DNA from: Nostoc sp. CHAB 5834
GTDB taxonomy: Bacteria; Cyanobacteriota; Cyanobacteriia; Cyanobacteriales; Nostocaceae
Length of the DNA: 64,000 bases
NCBI GenBank assembly: GCA_020829485.1
Contig: JAIVFU010000006.1
Coordinates: 86,242-150,241 of the forward strand
Reading direction: 5' to 3'
The position numbers and the translations under genes are program-made. Positions 1 through 8,270 of this stretch are shown in pieces. Every line of letters starts with the position of its first letter. The first letter of the stretch is position 1. The notes under the pieces were generated by a model. That model saw only the letters and a list, made by a program, of their open reading frames with translations, made no database searches and had not been told where the DNA came from.

Positions 1-156
1 ATGCTATGCAGAGAAGTATTAACAGAGCAGTAAAGACGCTGGTATAAAATTAACTGAAAGCAAATATAAATACTAGAAAGTTATTGTTTAAAAACCCATA
101 GTTTCCCAGGACAAGAAACAGAAATAACAATATTAGTTAACCGGAAGTAAGCATTT

Positions 157-786
157 ATGAGCAAGTCCAATGTCATTCGCATTATGATTGCAGACGATCA
201 GCCTATCCTGAGACGAGCTTTAACAATGTTTCTCGAATGTGAGCCAGACCTCACTGTAGTCGGTTATGCTTGCAATGGGCAAGAGGCCTTAGAACTTTTC
301 CGCAAACATCAACCAGATGTGGCGCTGATGGATTTGCGAATGTCTAAGATGGAAGGTGTAGATGCGATCGCTACTATCTGTGATAAATTTAAACATGCCC
401 GGATCGTTGTGTTGACCGCCTACGACGGCGATGAAGATATCTATCGGGGATTGCGCGCTGGTGCAAAAGCCTATATTCTCAAGGGATCTGAACCAAACGA
501 ACTTTTAGATGCGATTCGCACTGTTTATAAAGGTCAAAGGTACATTCCGCCCAGTATAGCAGCCAAGCTAGCGGAGCGAATGGGTAGTGAGGAATTGAGC
601 GATCGCGAGTTGGAAGTGCTGCGCCTGATCGCCAAGGGCAAGAATAACCAGCAAATTAGCACTGACTTAAATATCGCTGAAAGTACCGTCAGGTTCCATA
701 TCAATAATATTATCGGTAAGCTGAACGTTAGCGATCGGACTCAAGCGCTAGTCACCGCGCTGAATCGGGGGATTGTTAGGCTGTAG
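157..786 (+). CDS. NarL/FixJ-family response regulator
   Basis: Two-component response regulator that should bind DNA when phosphorylated. The N-terminal receiver domain (about residues 7-122) has the acidic pocket DD near 13-14, the phospho-acceptor Asp59 in LMDLRM, the switch Thr87 and the conserved Lys109. The C-terminal LuxR-type helix-turn-helix (about 147-205) contains LSDRELEVLRLIAKGKNN and the recognition helix region ESTVRFHINNI. The length of 209 residues is normal for the family. No histidine kinase is adjacent, so it is an orphan here and its target genes are unknown. The start ATG gives a complete receiver domain. Confidence 0.95.
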   Translation: MSKSNVIRIMIADDQPILRRALTMFLECEPDLTVVGYACNGQEALELFRKHQPDVALMDLRMSKMEGVDAIATICDKFKHARIVVLTAYDGDEDIYRGLRAGAKAYILKGSEPNELLDAIRTVYKGQRYIPPSIAAKLAERMGSEELSDRELEVLRLIAKGKNNQQISTDLNIAESTVRFHINNIIGKLNVSDRTQALVTALNRGIVRL

Positions 787-1354
787 TTTACGTGTTATAG
801 ACCTCACATTTTGATAGGTTAAAAACCCAACATTCAGCTAGTGACAAAATTGAGTCTATAAAATAAGCTACAATTTATTCCATAAAATACACTTAATATG
901 AAACAGCGTTCAGTTAAGCTCAAAATCCTTGGTAAAGACACGAAATTTTACTTCGTCCCGCTACGCTAACGCGTCTTACTAGGTTTAAAATTAGTACCAA
1001 AAGCCTTAACTGAAACCTATTGACTTAATTTATATTTATATATAAGTTGAATAAATTTATAATTATTAATAAACTTTGGTAATTAGTTCAATCAAACTTA
1101 TAAAGAAGCGCATTAACTCTAAAAGTAATGCTAACTTCTATCAAATATGCCTCATAAAAATTTTATTAATTAAATTAAATAATAGCCATGAACAGAGACG
1201 AAATAACTATCAATAAATTTTGTTTAGTTAATTAATGTGGATTTTGGCAGTTTTCACTACCAAATTTTTTCAAACCTGATGAAGTGGATTCTCTAGCTTG
1301 TATTAAGTGTGAAAAATCAATGATAAACAAGTTATGAAAATAAGTATAAGATAA
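787..1354. other. Intergenic region, AT-rich, with one Nostoc repeat fragment
   Basis: This stretch carries no convincing gene. Around 945-983 lies a piece of the common Nostoc palindromic repeat (TCCCGCTACGCTAACGCGTC). The remainder is strongly AT-rich and probably holds the promoter of the GTPase cluster that starts at 1355. No clear terminator was seen after the response regulator. Confidence 0.5.
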
Positions 1355-2497
1355 ATGAAAACTTACAAAATTATTACTTTGGGTGCATCAGGCTCAGGAA
1401 AAACTGTATTCCTAGCAAGTATGTTTAAGGCACTAGGAATCCAAGCAGATCATGGTTTCTACCTTCATGTTAAGAATCCTAAACAGCAAAAACTACTCAA
1501 TGCTATTTATACAGAGGTAATTGCTGGAGATATTTGGCCTAAAGGAACAAGATACAGTGAGATATCTGAGTGGACTTATATATGTCGTGTTAAGAACCCC
1601 GATCTTGAGCACTATGATGCTTGTGAATTTGTCTATTTTGACTATGCTGGAGGAAGACTCACTGATGTAAATGAAGAAGATACAGAGTTACAAAATATAA
1701 TCAAACAATCTGATGCACTTCTGGGTCTTATAGATGGACAAAAAGTTTATGCTTTAATGAATAATACTAACCAATCAGATATTGATTTATTTCTCAATAA
1801 AGATTTACCAAGCATTATCAAATGGATGTCAAATTGTAAAGTTCCAATTCAGTTTGTGCTTAGTAAATGGGACTTAATCGAAAAACAATTCTCCTTAAAA
1901 CAGGTACGCGATCGCCTTCTCGAAATTCCTGATTTACAAGTGTTAGTTCAGAGACATAATCAAGCAAATTCTCCAGTTCGACTTATTCCAGTGAGTTCTG
2001 TTGGTTCAGATTTTGCACATCTTGAACCTGATGGAAGCATGACAAAAACACCAGGTGCAATTCCCAAACCTTTTCAAGTTGAAATACCTATTTCTTGTGT
2101 TTTTCCAGATTCAATGAGAGTTCACTTTAACGAACTTTCACAGAAAAGAGAAAAACTTGAAAATCAGAAAATAGGTCAAACAAATGCATTATTACAAGTT
2201 ATAAAAACTGCTGGTGGTTTTGTTATTGATGTACTTTTAGAAGAAATGTTAGACAAATATTTACCTGGCGAACTTAAAATTGCTAAACCTTTATTGAATA
2301 AATTAGATGATTTTTTGTTTTCTGAAGCAAGAGCAAGGGGTCAAGAAAATCTTAATAAATTGCGTACCGAAAGAGACAATTCACTCAAACAAGTCCAAGA
2401 TGAAGCAACAGCTATAACTCACGCAATTGACAGCTTTTTGTATGTTCAAAATAAGCTAGAATTAGACTTTCCTGAATCTGAACTTATTCTCCAATAA
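1355..2497 (+). CDS. TRAFAC-like GTPase domain protein (first of a tandem pair)
   Basis: Predicted GTP-binding protein of unknown role. The GTPase signatures are in order: P-loop GASGSGKT at residues 10-17, a DxxG-type motif DYAGG from Asp96, a G4-like SKWD at 170-173, and a G5-like PVSSVG. A charged helical region, probably coiled coil, fills the last 120 residues. It is a clear paralogue of the next gene: the N-terminal TYKIITLGxSGxGKTVFL stretch and the DGSM..PGA.PKPFQVE segment recur there. The 17-bp gap to the next gene suggests co-transcription. Such isolated GTPases occur in bacterial conflict and signalling modules, but that role is inference. Confidence 0.85.
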   Translation: MKTYKIITLGASGSGKTVFLASMFKALGIQADHGFYLHVKNPKQQKLLNAIYTEVIAGDIWPKGTRYSEISEWTYICRVKNPDLEHYDACEFVYFDYAGGRLTDVNEEDTELQNIIKQSDALLGLIDGQKVYALMNNTNQSDIDLFLNKDLPSIIKWMSNCKVPIQFVLSKWDLIEKQFSLKQVRDRLLEIPDLQVLVQRHNQANSPVRLIPVSSVGSDFAHLEPDGSMTKTPGAIPKPFQVEIPISCVFPDSMRVHFNELSQKREKLENQKIGQTNALLQVIKTAGGFVIDVLLEEMLDKYLPGELKIAKPLLNKLDDFLFSEARARGQENLNKLRTERDNSLKQVQDEATAITHAIDSFLYVQNKLELDFPESELILQ

Positions 2498-2514
2498 TTA
2501 AATATCTAATTATC

Positions 2515-4485
2515 ATGAATAACTATAAGATTATTACTTTAGGAACATCGGGTGCCGGTAAAACTGTATTTTTAGGAAGTCTGTTTAAACAGTTATCAAT
2601 CCAAGGTGAAAAAGGATTCTTTATAGAAGTAGCAGATGATAAAAAGAGAAAAGAACTTAATACAATCTATGCGGAAATTATTACTGGAGAAAAATGGCCG
2701 GCAGGAACCAGAAAAGTTACTGATTGGACTTTTAATTGTTGTGTAAAAAATACTGATTTAGATAAATATCCAGTTTGTCAGTTTACTTATATTGACTATG
2801 CAGGAGGACTCCTCACAGATATAAGTGAAGATGAAACCATCTCTTATGATTTTGAAAAGAATGTTGAAGAAGGTGATGCAGTTTTAGCAATTATAGATGG
2901 TCTAAAACTGTATAAATTGATGGAAGATCAGAGTTTAAGTAATACAGATGTATTGGTGTGGTTAAATAGGGATTTGCCTAGCATAATGCAACTGGTAGAT
3001 AAGTGTAAAAAAAATACTCCAGTTCACTTTATTATTACTAAATGGGATTTGCTTGAAAATCGCTATAGTCTATCAGAAGTGCGAAATCGCCTATTAGATA
3101 AAGTTCCTCAGTTTAATGATGTGGTTTCTAGTAGAAAAAAAGCAGGCTGTCCACTACGTCTAATTCCCGTAAGTTCTGTCGGTAATGAATTTGGAACCCT
3201 CCAGCTTGATGGTTCAATGAAAAAGAATCCTGGTGCTACTCCAAAACCTTTCCAGGTAGAAGTGCCTCTTTTCTGTGTCTTGATTGATAGAGTAAAACCT
3301 TATATGGAGACTTTATTACAAGATAAAGAAGAGAGTCAGGAATCAGTCCAAGCTAAAACTAATTTTGTTTTTTTAGCTAGGCTAATTCAGTCTTTTTTAA
3401 ATAAAGAAGCTGAAATGCTACTTCGAGATAAAAAAGAACGTTTAAAAGAAGTCAAAAATTCTCAAACTGCACTAAATTACTTGGTTGAGATTTTTTTATA
3501 TCATCTTCATCAATTTGAGGAATACTTTCCTGAAGCTACTTTATCTGGAGAAATTGTTTCTTATCCAAATCCATCTATAACGCCTGCTCCGGCTCATTCA
3601 TGGAATACAACGCTAACTCTGACTGGACACCAAAAGGTCGTGCGTTCCGTTGGCTTCACATCTGATAGTCAAATTATCTTCAGTTCCAGTCACGATAAAA
3701 GTATCAGATTTTGGCGGATTTCATCAGGAAAATTGCAAGGAATTGTTTATGAAACATCAGGGTTTGTACTAGCAAATCTTAGTAAAGATAATCAATTATT
3801 ATTTACCACCAGTGAAGATAAAAGTATTAAGGTATGGAACGCAAATACAGGAAAATGCCTGTATAAATGGAAGGGACATTTTGATCTGATTAATGCGTTG
3901 GTTGTTAGTCCCGATGGGTGCAAGCTCATTAGTGGCAGTCGAGATAAAACTGTAAAGGTCTGGCAATTGGGAAGTGATAAGGGTCAGCTAATTCACACAT
4001 TAATTGGACATCAGGGTTTTATTTATACACTCGCTGTTTCTCCTGATTGGTCTATTGCAGCTAGTGGCAGTAGTGACAAGACAGTATTCCTGTGGGATCT
4101 TGAGAAGGGCAAATTACTCTATACTCTAGACAAGCATCTCGGTTTTGTCCGGGCACTAGCCTTTAGCTCCGATGGAAATAAGTTGGTTAGTGGAGGTTAT
4201 GACAAAGCTGTGTATGTGTGGGACTGGAAATCTAGCAACTTATGCTATGAGTTAAAAGGACACACGAGGGCAATTATGTCTCTTGCTATTAGCTCAGACA
4301 ACCACATCCTTGCTAGTGGAAGTGAGGATTGCACAATCAAACTGTGGGATTTATCAACCGGAACTTTAGTTACTACATTGACTGGGCATACTGGTACAGT
4401 TACTACTCTTGCCTTCAGTCCAGATAATCAAATATTAGCCAGTGGCTCTGAAGATAACACAATCAAAACGTGGCGATTTGTATAA
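2515..4485 (+). CDS. GTPase-WD40 fusion protein (second of the tandem pair)
   Basis: Two-part protein of 656 residues. Residues 1-345 match the upstream paralogue: P-loop GTSGAGKT (10-17), DYAGG (from Asp94), TKWD (175-178) and PVSSVG (218-223), followed by a helical segment. A short Pro-rich linker (about 350-362) leads to seven WD40 repeats (about 365-656), each ending near KxxxVW or KxWD, which is enough for one closed beta-propeller. The second blade lacks the usual GH dipeptide and reads YETSGFV. The propeller suggests a scaffold or sensor attached to the GTPase switch. It stands in a likely operon with its paralogue and the membrane proteins downstream. Confidence 0.88.
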   Translation: MNNYKIITLGTSGAGKTVFLGSLFKQLSIQGEKGFFIEVADDKKRKELNTIYAEIITGEKWPAGTRKVTDWTFNCCVKNTDLDKYPVCQFTYIDYAGGLLTDISEDETISYDFEKNVEEGDAVLAIIDGLKLYKLMEDQSLSNTDVLVWLNRDLPSIMQLVDKCKKNTPVHFIITKWDLLENRYSLSEVRNRLLDKVPQFNDVVSSRKKAGCPLRLIPVSSVGNEFGTLQLDGSMKKNPGATPKPFQVEVPLFCVLIDRVKPYMETLLQDKEESQESVQAKTNFVFLARLIQSFLNKEAEMLLRDKKERLKEVKNSQTALNYLVEIFLYHLHQFEEYFPEATLSGEIVSYPNPSITPAPAHSWNTTLTLTGHQKVVRSVGFTSDSQIIFSSSHDKSIRFWRISSGKLQGIVYETSGFVLANLSKDNQLLFTTSEDKSIKVWNANTGKCLYKWKGHFDLINALVVSPDGCKLISGSRDKTVKVWQLGSDKGQLIHTLIGHQGFIYTLAVSPDWSIAASGSSDKTVFLWDLEKGKLLYTLDKHLGFVRALAFSSDGNKLVSGGYDKAVYVWDWKSSNLCYELKGHTRAIMSLAISSDNHILASGSEDCTIKLWDLSTGTLVTTLTGHTGTVTTLAFSPDNQILASGSEDNTIKTWRFV

Positions 4486-4505
4486 ATTTTAGCTCAAGTA
4501 AACCC

Positions 4506-4748
4506 ATGCAGTCCAACAAAGTCCCTAACTATTTACCTCAAGCGATTTTATTAGCTATATTTTGCTGTCAGCCATTTGGTATTGTAGCAATTATCTACGC
4601 TGCTCAAGTTAATACAAAATTACAAGCAGGAGATTACGAAGGCGCAGTTACAGCATCAGATAATGCTAAAAAATGGTGCTGGATTTCTTTTGCAGCCGGA
4701 ATTTCGGTCATCGTATTGTATGTGTTGGTTATGGCAAGTCAATCATAA
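4506..4748 (+). CDS. CD225/dispanin-like small membrane protein
   Basis: Small membrane protein of 80 residues. The first hydrophobic segment (about 8-33) contains the family hallmark FCCQPFGIVAIIYAAQV; a polar loop with GDYEGA and SDNAKKW follows, then a second membrane segment (about 58-77). This is the layout of the CD225/interferon-induced transmembrane superfamily, whose bacterial members are mostly uncharacterised. The ATG at 4506 is preferred to a GTG at 4470 inside the end of the WD40 gene, because residues before it resemble nothing in the family. It starts 20 bp after the GTPase-WD40 stop, so it is probably in the same transcript. Confidence 0.85.
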   Translation: MQSNKVPNYLPQAILLAIFCCQPFGIVAIIYAAQVNTKLQAGDYEGAVTASDNAKKWCWISFAAGISVIVLYVLVMASQS

Positions 4749-4803
4749 TTACAAAACGAACTACCACTGTTATTTACCATTATCCGTCATTCATGAGATT
4801 TAT

Positions 4804-5247
4804 ATGTTAGCAAGAAATCTTACCTCCTATTCCTTGTCTCCTATTGACAAAAGACGATTCAAAGTAGCTATTTTGTCAGGAATTATTCTGGTTATAGCTA
4901 TTATTCTATACTTCTTGAATCCTGCTATACCGGGGCGACTTTATCCACCTAGCCCATTTCGCTATTTAACAGGTTTATATTGTCCAGGCTGTGGAACACT
5001 ACGGGGACTTCATCAGTTACTTCATGGTCATCTATGGACAGCCTTTGGACTAAACCCTCTGATGGTATTGTCATTGCCCTATCTGTTATACTCCTATATT
5101 TGCTACAGTTTGCCTGCATTTACCAGACGTAAAGTTACCACAATTTTCATCAAGCCCACTTGGATTTGGTGGACGCTGAAAATCATTTTGGGCTATTGGA
5201 TTTTGCGGAACATCCCCTTCCCCCCGTTTTCTTGGCTTGCTCCGTAA
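4804..5247 (+). CDS. DUF2752 domain membrane protein
   Basis: Membrane protein of 147 residues with the DUF2752 hallmark LYCPGCGTLRGLHQLLHGHLW, followed by the FGLNPLMVL segment. Three hydrophobic stretches are visible (about 20-38, 80-100 and 120-138). The function of the family is not known; the CPGCG pair could bind metal or form a disulfide. The ATG at 4804 was chosen because 47 upstream in-frame residues lack family character and overlap the CD225 gene. CD225-like and DUF2752 genes are often neighbours in bacteria, which supports a joint membrane role. Confidence 0.85.
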   Translation: MLARNLTSYSLSPIDKRRFKVAILSGIILVIAIILYFLNPAIPGRLYPPSPFRYLTGLYCPGCGTLRGLHQLLHGHLWTAFGLNPLMVLSLPYLLYSYICYSLPAFTRRKVTTIFIKPTWIWWTLKIILGYWILRNIPFPPFSWLAP

Positions 5248-5410
5248 TTAGAGAAGCCAACCAAAATAATTTTTGATAATTCAAAAGAAAGGATATGTAG
5301 AATCTGAACGGCTACAAAACTCTACATATTAGAAAAATTTAAATTCTTTGTTGATAGAGTTTTTAGCAGTTTAAAAATCTTTTATCTCTACCTATGCGGA
5401 GTATAGCATC

Positions 5411-6421
5411 ATGAATGTTGAAGCTTGGCATTTTTTAGTGAGTCGAAATCGCCATCTTGATTACAGAACAGTGGTAGCTCCTGATTTTATCTGTAAAGCT
5501 AATATTTCTAACTTATTAGCTAGAGTAGCTGATGGAGGTTTAACAGAATCAAATCATGGATTTATTAGGCAAATTACTGGTTCTAAAGTTGGAGACTTTA
5601 CTATAGTTTTTCGAGTTATTAATGAAACAGAAAAATATTTAAATTCTGAAGGTAGAAATGAAACATTAAAAGATTCATTTGGTAGAGAAATTTATATAAT
5701 TGAGGGAATTGTTGTTAAAGGAATTCGGAGGAAAAGAGATTTTCATATTACCAATCAATATATTGAAGAAGCTCATAACTTCTTAATGGAAGGTTATAGG
5801 CAATTTTGGGAGTACAGAGAACCACATCCAGCCATTCCTTCACATAAATTTTCCTTAAATATAGATAGTTCTAGTAACCCTTTACAACTGGAAGAATTAG
5901 AAGCCTTTCAGGTTAGCTCTAAAGATCGGATACCAAGTAAATCAAAACTTAATTTAGTTGCTTTTATAGTTCCGATTATTGTGGTACTGATGGTTGCTAT
6001 CTGGCTTACCACTATAAGCTATCCATTTGGGAAAAGCATGGTAGATGGATGTACTACTACCGAAGAGATAGATATACCATTTAAGAACAAAGATAAAGTT
6101 GATTCTATTCTCAATGATCAGCAAAAAAAGTGGCAAAAAGACTATCCAAAAGCAGAAATATTTCTCAACGGTTCATTGAAAGTAGAATCGCCAGATAAAT
6201 TGAAGTTTCTAAGGGAAAGAGAAGAACTAACTAACTCTACCAAATATACTATTGATCTAGATACAGATAATAATAGCTTGCAAATGCAAGATCACCCCCT
6301 TGACTTAGCGATCGCTCAATTTCACAACCATAAAGTCGCTGATAAACGTACTATTAAACTTACAGCAAAAATTATTAATAAAAAGGAATGTATAAAAAGT
6401 GCTAACCCTAAACAGGTCTAG
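5411..6421 (+). CDS. Unrecognised single-span membrane protein
   Basis: I do not recognise this family. The 336-residue protein has a soluble N-terminal region (about 1-175), starting MNVEAWHFLVSRNR and containing GFIRQITGSKVGDFTIVFRV. A single strong membrane segment follows (about 181-203, LNLVAFIVPIIVVLMVAIWL), then a Lys/Asp-rich C-terminal domain of about 130 residues. With the N-terminal part in the cytoplasm, the C-terminal part would be outside. It follows the GTPase, CD225 and DUF2752 genes on the same strand after a 163-bp gap and may be the fifth member of that cluster. Confidence 0.6.
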   Translation: MNVEAWHFLVSRNRHLDYRTVVAPDFICKANISNLLARVADGGLTESNHGFIRQITGSKVGDFTIVFRVINETEKYLNSEGRNETLKDSFGREIYIIEGIVVKGIRRKRDFHITNQYIEEAHNFLMEGYRQFWEYREPHPAIPSHKFSLNIDSSSNPLQLEELEAFQVSSKDRIPSKSKLNLVAFIVPIIVVLMVAIWLTTISYPFGKSMVDGCTTTEEIDIPFKNKDKVDSILNDQQKKWQKDYPKAEIFLNGSLKVESPDKLKFLREREELTNSTKYTIDLDTDNNSLQMQDHPLDLAIAQFHNHKVADKRTIKLTAKIINKKECIKSANPKQV

Positions 6422-6484
6422 ATATAGAGATACTGAAGGAAAAATACACCACAATCTACTTACTGATAGTGATAAATTTAAAGC

Positions 6485-6585
6485 AGGCAATGTCTACGAC
6501 GATGCTCTCCCTACGTACTGCGAATAATCATACTCTTGCTTAATGCGATGTCTACGACGGGCTACGCCTACGCACCTCAATTTTC
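6485..6585. repeat. Nostoc palindromic repeat, two degenerate copies
   Basis: Two neighbouring pieces of the repeat that elsewhere in the window reads GCGATGCCTACGGCGGGCTA are seen here: ATGTCTACGACGATGCTCTC and ATGTCTACGACGGGCTACGC. They mark this 6.4-6.9 kb gap as repeat-filled. Confidence 0.6.
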
Positions 6586-6593
6586 TCATGCAT

Positions 6594-6776
6594 TTAACGA
6601 GGGAGAATATCATCTAAGCGAAGTTGCAAGCCAGGTAAAAGCGGCGAATTAATTGCTTGATTTAGTCGGTATTGTTGTTGAATATAGGTTTCTTCAACTA
6701 ATTTACAAATAGTGAATGATAAAAATTGCAAAAGTTTTTTGTGTAAATGATCTAGTACAGCAGGGAGTAAATCAAG
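6594..6776 (-). pseudogene. Orphan open frame, possible 3' remnant of a gene
   Basis: On the minus strand about 60 codons stay open up to a TAA at 6594-6596. The C-terminal end reads SPLLPGLQLRLDDILPR and looks like protein, resembling the ends of some Uma2-type genes. There is no plausible start codon, and a stop lies just upstream at 6777. I treat it as a decayed 3' end; the family assignment is a guess. Confidence 0.3.
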
Positions 6777-6892
6777 CTACCATTTTAAACAAGCAAAAGC
6801 CTTGATATACAAAACTTTTGACTTTTGACTTCCGCCTTGCGGTACTAGTCGCTACAGTAACCCTTTAAAATTTCTAGTAGATGATTAGGTAG

Positions 6893-7249
<357 letters not shown>

Positions 7250-7340
7250 TAAAACCATAAAACCGGATGAATTGTGTCTCTAGACGCGATTCATCACTAA
7301 AAAAATCACTGTAATAATCAATACCTGTATAATATTTTTC

Positions 7341-7456
7341 AGGACTTACGCAAAATAATGGAAAAACGAACCGCAAAGGCGCATAGACACGAAGTGGCTT
7401 CCCGCAGGGTAGGACACAAAGGAATGAGAGTTTCAGAGAGTTATTGCGTAAGTCCT
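7341..7456. mobile_element. MITE-like element with AGGACTTACGCA termini
   Basis: A 116-bp element bounded by the inverted pair AGGACTTACGCA and TGCGTAAGTCCT (one position next to the arm differs). It encodes nothing and carries an internal GC-rich piece (GGCTTCCCGCAGGGTAGGAC). The same terminal motif bounds the larger nested element at 32621-33047. A non-autonomous transposon is the simplest reading. Confidence 0.7.
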
Positions 7457-7590
7457 AATTTTTTTTAAAATCTCAATTTTGCTTCTCGCTACCAGGATTC
7501 CCATTTTAGCTGTGATCAATTAAATGACTACTCCAAAATTCTGTAGGAATGTCATCATAGTTAAGGTAAAAACATTCTGGAGATAAGACA

Positions 7591-8187
7591 ACGGTTTACG
7601 CACGCCCTTTAGCACGGTTAATTGAGCAATTGCAACGCCTACCGGGAGTTGGCCCCAAATCTGCCCAACGACTGGCTTTGCATATTTTGAAGCGACCAGA
7701 AGCAGAAGTGGAAGCTTTGGCACAAGCGCTGATTGAGGCAAAAAAACAGATAGGCTTGTGTTCTGTTTGCTTTCACTTATCTGCTGAACCTGTTTGTGAA
7801 ATTTGCCGCAATGCCAACCGTGACAACAATACTATCTGTGTCGTAGCAGATCCCCGCGATGTGATTGCACTGGAAAAAACCCGCGAATACAAAGGTAAAT
7901 ATCATGTTTTGGGTGGGGTGATTTCGCCAATTGATGGAATTGGCCCAGAACAGTTGACTATACTGGCTTTGCAGCGCCGGGTGAATCAGCAAAAACCTCA
8001 AGAAGTGATTCTGGCAATTAGTCCCAGTGTAGAAGGGGAGACAACAACACTGTATATCGGTCAGCTACTGAAACCATTTACCAAGGTGACGCGGATTGCC
8101 TTTGGTTTGCCTGTAGGTGGTGATTTGGAGTACGCCGACGAAGTGACCCTGGCAAGGGCATTGGAAGGACGCAGGGAGTTAGATTAG
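7591..8187 (+). CDS. recR: Recombination mediator RecR, apparent ACG start
   Basis: RecR acts with RecF and RecO to load RecA at gaps. The helix-hairpin-helix [17 protein letters not shown], the four-Cys zinc finger [16 protein letters not shown] and the Toprim region [10 protein letters not shown] are all present. The family N-terminus [13 protein letters not shown] is encoded upstream of the first ordinary start codon (TTG at 7630). The frame runs back to a stop at 7567 without ATG, GTG or TTG before that TTG. A GGAG at 7579-7582 sits 8 bp before ACG (7591-7593), so I place the start there. A TTG start would remove 13 conserved residues. Identity is certain; the start is inference. Confidence 0.9.
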   Translation, partial: TVYARPLARLIEQLQRLPGVGPKSAQRLALHILKRPEAEVEALAQALIEAKKQIGLCSVCFHLSAEPVCEICRNANRDNNTICVVADPRDVIALEKTREYKGKYHVLGGVISPIDGIGPEQLTILALQRRVNQQKPQEVILAISPSVEGETTTLYIGQLLKPFTKVTRIAFGLPVGGDLEYADEVTLARALEGRRELD

Positions 8188-8270
8188 GCTTAATTAAGGT
8201 TATAAATTTTAGATTTAAGCCTTCTCCACTTTCATGCACTGTCAGCATCCCCTACTTCCCACTCGCCAGC

